Shown: positions 59,704 through 64,000 of the stretch, in pieces
How the letters are laid out: the number at the start of each line of letters is the position of its first letter
How positions within the stretch are numbered: the first letter of the stretch is position 1
Assembly (NCBI RefSeq): GCF_025264685.1
Contig: NZ_CP073721.1
Coordinates: 1,417,001 to 1,481,000 of the forward strand
Source: Dactylosporangium roseum
GTDB lineage: Bacteria; Actinomycetota; Actinomycetes; Mycobacteriales; Micromonosporaceae
Direction: 5' to 3'
Length of the DNA: 64,000 nucleotides
Program-made: the position numbers and the translations under genes
Notes under the pieces: model-generated
What the model was told of the DNA's origin: nothing
Databases searched by the model: none
The model's input: only the letters and a program-made list of their open reading frames with translations

Positions 59704-60483
59704 ATGAAGATCGTCGTACTCGTCAAGCAGGTGCCGGACTCCGGTGCTGAACGGAACCTGCGCAGTGACGACAACACCGTCGACCGTGCGTCGGCGAACA
59801 ATGTGATCAACGAGATGGACGAGTACGCCATCGAGGAGGCCCTGCGCCTCCAGGAGGCGCACGGCGGTGAGGTCGTCGTCCTGACCGTCGGCCCGGAGCG
59901 CGCCACGGAGTCGATCCGTAAGGCGTTGTCCATGGGCCCCGACTCGGCAGTCCACGTGGTGGACGACGCGCTGCACGGCTCGTGCGCCGTCACCACGTCG
60001 AAGGTGCTGGCCGCCGCCATCGCCCAGCAGAACGCCGACCTCGTCATCTGCGGCGCCGAGTCGACCGACGGCCGTGTGCAGGTCATGCCGCACATGGTCG
60101 CCGAGCGGCTGGGCGTCGCGGCGCTGACCGGAGCGCGCAAGCTGACCGTCGACGGCTCGAACCTGACCATCGAGCGGCAGACCGACGAGGGCTACGAGGT
60201 CGTCACCGCTGCCGCTCCCGCGCTGGTGAGCGTCTGGGACACGATCAACGACCCGCGGTACCCGTCGTTCAAGAACATCATGGCCGCCAAGAAGAAGCCG
60301 GTGCAGACGCTGTCGCTGGCGGATCTCGGCATCGCCGCCGGTGAGGTCGGCTTCGCCGGAGCGACCAGCGCGGTTCTGGAGCACAGCAAGCGCCCGCCCC
60401 GCCAGGCCGGCAACAAGATCGACGCGGGTGACGACGGCGGCGTGAAGCTCGTCGAGTACCTCGCCTCCGAGAAGTTCGTGTAA
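59704..60483 (+). CDS. etfB: Electron transfer flavoprotein beta subunit
   Basis: 259 residues, full length. MKIVVLVKQVPDSGAERNLR opens it, with VDRASANNVINEMDEYAIEEAL typical of EtfB/FixA. LVICGAESTDGRVQVMPHMV and AERLGVAALTGARKL are the AMP-binding family signature. It forms a dimer with the alpha subunit (15 bases downstream), taking electrons from acyl-CoA dehydrogenases and passing them to the respiratory chain. This couples to the acyl-CoA metabolism genes elsewhere in the window. Confidence 0.96.
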   Translation: MKIVVLVKQVPDSGAERNLRSDDNTVDRASANNVINEMDEYAIEEALRLQEAHGGEVVVLTVGPERATESIRKALSMGPDSAVHVVDDALHGSCAVTTSKVLAAAIAQQNADLVICGAESTDGRVQVMPHMVAERLGVAALTGARKLTVDGSNLTIERQTDEGYEVVTAAAPALVSVWDTINDPRYPSFKNIMAAKKKPVQTLSLADLGIAAGEVGFAGATSAVLEHSKRPPRQAGNKIDAGDDGGVKLVEYLASEKFV

Positions 60484-60498
60484 GGGGAGACGGAAACG

Positions 60499-61455
60499 AT
60501 GGCTGAAGTTCTGGTCGTGGTCGAGGCCTCCCAGGGCGGGGTCAAGAAGGTCACGCTCGAGATGCTCACCCTGGCCCGCGATCTCGGCGAGCCCGCCGCG
60601 GTCGTGCTGGGCGGCGAGGGCGCCGCGGCGCCGCTCGTGGACAAGCTCGCCGAGTTCGGTGCGACGAAGGTGTACGCCGCGGAGAGCGCCGACATCGACG
60701 GTCACCTGGTGGCGCCGAAGGCCACCGTGCTGGCGAACCTCGTCCGGCAGGTCTCGCCGGCCGCCGTGCTGCTGCCCTCCACGCAGGAGGGCAAGGAGAT
60801 CGCCGCCCGGGTGGCCGTGAAGCTGGACAACGGCCTGCTCACCGACGTGGTGGCGCTCGGCGCCGACGGCGTCGCGACCCAGCCCGTCTTCGCCGGCTCG
60901 ACGATCGTCAAGTCGAAGGTCACCAAGGGCCTGCCGATCGTGACGGTCCGCCTCAACTCGTTGACCCCGACGCCGGCCCCGGTCACCGCCGCGGTCGAGT
61001 CGGTCGCGGTCAGCGTCGAGGACAAGGACAAACTGGTCAAGATCGTCGAGCGGAAGGCGGAGGCGAAGGGCGCCCGCCCCGAGCTCGCCGAGGCGTCCAT
61101 CGTCGTGTCCGGCGGTCGTGGTGTCGGCAGCGCCGACGACTTCAAGCTGGTCGAGGAGCTGGCCGACCTGCTCGGCGGTGCCGTGGGCGCCTCCCGCGCG
61201 GCCGTCGACAGCGGCTACTACCCGCACCAGTTCCAGGTCGGGCAGACCGGCAAGACGGTCTCCCCGCAGCTCTACATCGCGCTGGGCATCTCCGGCGCCA
61301 TCCAGCACCGGGCCGGCATGCAGACCTCGAAGACGATCGTCGCGGTGAACAAGGACCCCGAGGCGCCGATCTTCGAGCTCGCCGACTTCGGCGTGGTGGG
61401 CAACCTGCACAAGGTCGTCCCGCAGGCCGCGGAGGAGATCCGGAAGCGCAAGTAG
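60499..61455 (+). CDS. etfA: Electron transfer flavoprotein alpha subunit
   Basis: 318 residues. The N-terminal domain starts [20 protein letters not shown]. The C-terminal FAD domain has [60 protein letters not shown] and [20 protein letters not shown], all standard EtfA FAD contacts. It follows etfB by 15 bases with ribosome site GGGGAG. A strong terminator ends the operon. Confidence 0.96.
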   Translation: MAEVLVVVEASQGGVKKVTLEMLTLARDLGEPAAVVLGGEGAAAPLVDKLAEFGATKVYAAESADIDGHLVAPKATVLANLVRQVSPAAVLLPSTQEGKEIAARVAVKLDNGLLTDVVALGADGVATQPVFAGSTIVKSKVTKGLPIVTVRLNSLTPTPAPVTAAVESVAVSVEDKDKLVKIVERKAEAKGARPELAEASIVVSGGRGVGSADDFKLVEELADLLGGAVGASRAAVDSGYYPHQFQVGQTGKTVSPQLYIALGISGAIQHRAGMQTSKTIVAVNKDPEAPIFELADFGVVGNLHKVVPQAAEEIRKRK

Positions 61456-61470
61456 GGTCCGGTATCGCGG

Positions 61471-61500
61471 GAAAGAGCGCCTCTCGGGGCGCTCTTTTCT
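61471..61500 (+). terminator. Intrinsic terminator of etfBA
   Basis: AAAGAGCGCC (61472-61481) pairs perfectly with GGCGCTCTTT (61488-61497) over a 6-base loop and runs into TTCT, the only textbook hairpin with a T-run I see in the window. It starts 16 bases past the etfA stop. Confidence 0.85.
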
Positions 61501-61781
61501 CGGTGGGCCGGCCTTCCGCGCGGGAGGCCGCCGCCGGAGTGCGCGGCGTCGCCGTCGTCCTGGGGCTGGCGGCCAAGGCGAGTGGACGTGCCCGCCGTGC
61601 GTGCGGCGGGCATGCCGCTCAGGCAAGGGTGCGTTGGCGAAGTGCCCGAATTGGGCCTGGCGATCGGGTGGCCGTGACCAGGATTGAACGACCTCCGCAC
61701 CCGGCACCACCGTGCCAACGTGGTGATCATGGGACGGCCGGTAGGGAAGTAAGGAGCGGCTGCCCGTTAGGCTTGGGCCCA
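61501..61781 (+). promoter_or_regulatory. Gap between etfA terminator and cysteine desulfurase gene
   Basis: No gene is supported here; the open frame upstream of the desulfurase has no family resemblance. TAGGCT (61768-61773) ends 8 bases before ATG 61782 and would give a leaderless transcript, although AAGGAG at 61750-61756 is too far upstream to be its ribosome site. Confidence 0.4.
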
Positions 61782-62945
61782 ATGTCGTACCTCGACCACG
61801 CCGCCACCACGCCGATGCTCCCGGAGGCGCTCGACGCCTTCGTCGCCACCGCGCGCGAAGTCGGCAACGCCTCGTCGTTGCACGCCCCCGGCCGCCAGGC
61901 CCGTCGCCGGGTGGAGGAGGCGCGCGAGCGGGTCGCCGCCGCGCTCGCCGCCCGCCCGTCCGAGGTGATCTTCACCGGCGGCGGCACCGAAAGCGACAAT
62001 CTCGCCGTCAAGGGCATCTTCTGGGCGCGCCGGGCCGCCGACCCGCGCCACAACCGGGTCGTCGCCAGCGCCGTCGAGCACCACGCCGTGCTCGACTCGG
62101 TCGCCTGGCTGGAGCAGCACGAGGGCGCCGCCGTGACCTGGCTGCCGGTCGACGCCGACGGTCGGGTCCGGCCCGAGGCGCTGGCCGAGGCGCTGGCCGG
62201 TGGCGACGTCGCGGTGGCGACCGTCATGTGGGCCAACAACGAGGTCGGCACCGTCCAGCCCGTCGGCGAGCTGGCCGCGCTGGCGACGGCGGCCGGCGTG
62301 CCGTTGCACACCGACGCCGTCCAGGCGGTCGGCCAGGTGCCGGTCGACTTCGCCGCCACCGGGGCCGCGGCGCTGACCATCAGCGGCCACAAGCTGGGCG
62401 GCCCGATCGGCGCCGGCGCGTTGCTGCTCGGCCGGGAGGTCGGCTGCACGCCGCTCGCCCACGGCGGCGGCCAGGAGCGGGACGTGCGGTCCGGGACGCT
62501 CGACGTGCCGGCCATCGTCGCGTTCGCCGTCGCGGTGGAGCTGTCGGTGAAGACCTCTCGGGAGACCGCCGAGCGGATCGGGCGGCTGCGCGACACGCTG
62601 GTCGAGCGGGTCCGCGCCGTCGTGCCCGACGCGATCCTCAACGGCGACCCCGTCGACCGGCTCCCCGGCAACGCGCACTTCTCGTTCCCCGGCTGTGAGG
62701 GCGACGCGTTGCTCCTGCTCCTCGACGCGCAGGACATCGCCTGCTCGACCGGCTCGGCCTGTTCCGCGGGGGTGGCCCAGCCGTCGCACGTGCTGCTGGC
62801 CATGGGCGCGGACGATTCGCGGGCCCGCTCGTCGCTGCGGTTCACGCTCGGCCACACCTCGACCATGGACGATGTCGACGCCCTGGTCGCGGCCCTGCCG
62901 GGAGCGGTGGAGCGAGCCCGCAGGGCGACCGCCAAGTTCAGGTGA
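61782..62945 (+). CDS. iscS: Cysteine desulfurase (IscS/NifS-like)
   Basis: 387 residues. [12 protein letters not shown] opens the PLP fold; the cofactor lysine is in [16 protein letters not shown]; the catalytic Cys loop is [40 protein letters not shown] ends it. This is the short-loop group I form. It moves sulfur from cysteine to acceptors for tRNA thiolation or Fe-S assembly. In many actinobacteria the gene lies between etfBA and the tRNA 2-thiouridylase mnmA. Here etfBA is upstream as expected, but the next genes are a glycosyltransferase remnant and a chitosanase. Confidence 0.92.
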   Translation: MSYLDHAATTPMLPEALDAFVATAREVGNASSLHAPGRQARRRVEEARERVAAALAARPSEVIFTGGGTESDNLAVKGIFWARRAADPRHNRVVASAVEHHAVLDSVAWLEQHEGAAVTWLPVDADGRVRPEALAEALAGGDVAVATVMWANNEVGTVQPVGELAALATAAGVPLHTDAVQAVGQVPVDFAATGAAALTISGHKLGGPIGAGALLLGREVGCTPLAHGGGQERDVRSGTLDVPAIVAFAVAVELSVKTSRETAERIGRLRDTLVERVRAVVPDAILNGDPVDRLPGNAHFSFPGCEGDALLLLLDAQDIACSTGSACSAGVAQPSHVLLAMGADDSRARSSLRFTLGHTSTMDDVDALVAALPGAVERARRATAKFR

Positions 62946-63100
62946 CCGAAACGGAGGGGCCGGGACGGGCGCCGGTGGGCCGAATCCCTTCGGGTGAATT
63001 CACCACCGACGCCGGTGAATATCGCCAGGTGTGGCGGCCGGTGATTTGGTTACGGCAATTCTCCGGCGTTTCTCTCGCCGTGCCGAAGAGCGCCTCACCC

Positions 63101-63106
63101 TATGTT
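63101..63106 (+). promoter_or_regulatory. Leaderless -10 box before the small glycosyltransferase-tail gene
   Basis: TATGTT, six bases before GTG 63113, with AT-rich sequence at 63030-63070 upstream and no ribosome site between. Confidence 0.4.
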
Positions 63107-63112
63107 TGCGCC

Positions 63113-63379
63113 GTGTCTGTCGAAACCGCTTCCGCCGTCGTCGCGGTCAAGCTCGACCGGGAGCGGCCGCGGCCGCTGTGGGTGCTGCCGTTGCAGCAGT
63201 TCGTGTACCGGCAGTTGATGTACGTGGTGCTCATCCAGTCGTTCGGCACCGCGCTCACCGGGGCGCGGCCGCGGTGGCACAAGCTGCACCGCACCGGCAC
63301 GGCCGGGGCGAACGCCCCGGCGGTTCCCGGCCCACGCGGCGTCGCCAAGGTTTCACAGTCCGTCGGGGAGGGTTCCTGA
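63113..63379 (+). pseudogene. C-terminal remnant of a family 2 glycosyltransferase (possibly a small expressed protein)
   Basis: 88 residues from GTG 63113; the frame is open back to 62942 but only this part looks like a protein. VAVKLDRERPRPLWVLPLQQFVYRQLMYVV with TALTGARPRWHKLHRTGT matches, from memory, the last membrane segment and tail of large membrane glycosyltransferases (family 2, often fused to a polysaccharide deacetylase). The catalytic domain is missing. Either a gene was truncated, leaving its end, or this piece is used alone: it has a leaderless-type promoter and lies directly against the chitosanase start, with stop and start one base apart. I favour a remnant. Confidence 0.55.
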
Positions 63380-64000
63380 GTGCGCCGTACCACCGTCCGC
63401 CGCCGCCTCGGTGTCGCGGTCTTCCTCATCGTTTCGCTGGCGATGGCCGGCCTCGCGACACCTGATCAGGAGGCGCCCGGCGTGCGGGAGCCCACGGCGC
63501 ACTCGACGCCGGCCCGCGCGCAGGCGCCCGGAACCGACCGGCGGGCCGTTGTCGCGTCACCGGTGGCGTCGCCCTCGAAGCGCTCGATCACGGTGCCCTC
63601 CGGCCAGCGGATCCGTGGCGATCTCTCGGACCCGCGGCAGCAGGACATCGCCATGCGCCTGCTGTCCAGCGCCGAGAACTCCACGCTGGACTGGACCGCG
63701 CGGTACGCCTACATCGAGGACATCGGCGACGGCCGCGGGTACACGGCCGGCATCGTCGGGTTCCGCACCGGTACGGGCGACCTCAAGACCGTCGTCGAGC
63801 GGTACACGACGGCGGTGCCCCGCAACCGGCTGGCCGCCTACTTGCCAGCCCTGCGGAAGGTGAACGGCACCGAGTCCCACGAGGGCCTCGACCCGGGGTT
63901 CGTTCCCGCCTGGCAGGCGGCCGCCGCCGATCCGGCGTTCCGGCGCGCCCAGGACGCCGAGCGCGACCGGATGTACTTCACCCCGGCCCTCAGCCAGGCG
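63380..64000 (+). CDS. Secreted GH46 chitosanase (N-terminal part, runs off window)
   Basis: 207 codons are in the window and no stop is reached. GTG 63380 follows GGGGAGGG. A twin-arginine-poor Sec-type signal (RRTTVRRRLGVAVFLIVSLAMAG, split about residue 25) and a Ser/Pro/Ala linker lead to the GH46 domain from about residue 84. LSSAENSTLDW holds the acid catalyst E99, and YIEDIGDGRGYTAGIVGF the second catalytic residue D117, with the 18-residue spacing of E22/D40 in the Streptomyces enzyme. LPALRKVNGTESHEGLDPGF follows as in the family. It hydrolyses chitosan outside the cell. ROK-type repressors such as CsnR control such genes; one ROK gene is at 37837. Confidence 0.92.
   Translation, partial: MRRTTVRRRLGVAVFLIVSLAMAGLATPDQEAPGVREPTAHSTPARAQAPGTDRRAVVASPVASPSKRSITVPSGQRIRGDLSDPRQQDIAMRLLSSAENSTLDWTARYAYIEDIGDGRGYTAGIVGFRTGTGDLKTVVERYTTAVPRNRLAAYLPALRKVNGTESHEGLDPGFVPAWQAAAADPAFRRAQDAERDRMYFTPALSQA

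Noticed and set aside
62942..63112. N-terminal 57-codon extension of the glycosyltransferase-tail gene
   Set aside because: It overlaps the desulfurase stop, is not hydrophobic or family-like, and contains the AT-rich promoter-like stretch.
1..64000. tRNA, rRNA, riboswitch, prophage, insertion sequence, CRISPR or restriction/defence genes
   Set aside because: I looked for tRNA-like clover-leafs, transposase and integrase motifs, direct-repeat arrays and nuclease/methylase signatures on both strands and saw none I could support.

Overview
The window is a stretch of chromosome from a GC-rich filamentous actinomycete, most likely a member of the Micromonosporaceae. The evidence is strong third-position GC, frequent GTG and TTG starts, 4-base stop/start overlaps (GTGA, ATGA), several leaderless -10/start-codon arrangements, Scy/FilP-type cytoskeletal proteins, a crotonyl-CoA carboxylase/reductase and a GH46 chitosanase. 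It reads as ordinary core and accessory chromosome. I see no tRNA, rRNA, prophage, transposase or CRISPR array.

Layout. 1-3069: a small sugar-nucleotide cluster (epimerase fragment, sugar C-methyltransferase, CDP-sugar-type nucleotidyltransferase, PIG-L deacetylase), facing a membrane-anchored beta-helix protein (3214-4569). 4755-12408: two hendecad coiled-coil proteins beside an acyl-CoA block of crotonyl-CoA carboxylase/reductase, methylmalonyl-CoA epimerase, thiolase and MeaB; a catalytic isobutyryl-CoA mutase subunit (icmA) lies at 18233. As I recall it, the Streptomyces filP-scy-mce-thiolase-meaB locus with nearby icmA has the same order. 12517-17095 and 19995-26847: two export-type ABC modules built on very large FtsX-like permeases, with an Asp23/Gls24 protein and icmA between them, followed by a CnoX-like thioredoxin/TPR protein and an arginase-family protein. 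29190-37655: a class B penicillin-binding lipoprotein, the 180-kDa-type NAD-glutamate dehydrogenase and a GH3 hexosaminidase, then a divergent ROK regulator with a candidate operator. 39107-44061: an ABC-2 exporter, a stand-alone ABC ATPase, and a membrane-tethered solute-binding protein paired with a polytopic membrane protein. 44048-50780: enoyl-CoA hydratase, a DUF6232 protein, two membrane-anchored Hsp70-like proteins and an IlvG-like TPP enzyme. 50882-55595: a phospholipid-phosphate group (phospholipase D-like, double PAP2, DUF1206, diacylglycerol kinase-like). 55660-59270: PLDc_N and DUF202 membrane proteins and a MacB/FtsX permease. 59704-64000: etfBA, a cysteine desulfurase, a small glycosyltransferase C-terminal remnant and the start of a secreted chitosanase.

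How the parts work together. The acyl-CoA genes would connect acetoacetyl/crotonyl-CoA and butyryl-CoA to ethylmalonyl-, isobutyryl- and methylmalonyl-CoA, the extender units and propionate-type intermediates typical of polyketide producers. ETF and the thiolase and hydratase genes fit the same metabolism. A 16-bp imperfect palindrome recurs upstream of ccr, between mce and the thiolase, and upstream of icmA, which suggests one regulator. Cell-wall and surface functions (FtsX modules, PBP, hexosaminidase, chitosanase, coiled coils) form a second theme.

The least explained parts are the large FtsX modules, whose ATPases carry an AbrB-like C-terminal tail, the membrane-anchored Hsp70 pair that lacks a substrate-binding domain, the tethered solute-binding/membrane protein pair, and a family of long palindromes at gene 3' ends, one of which occurs three times with a conserved, oriented loop.
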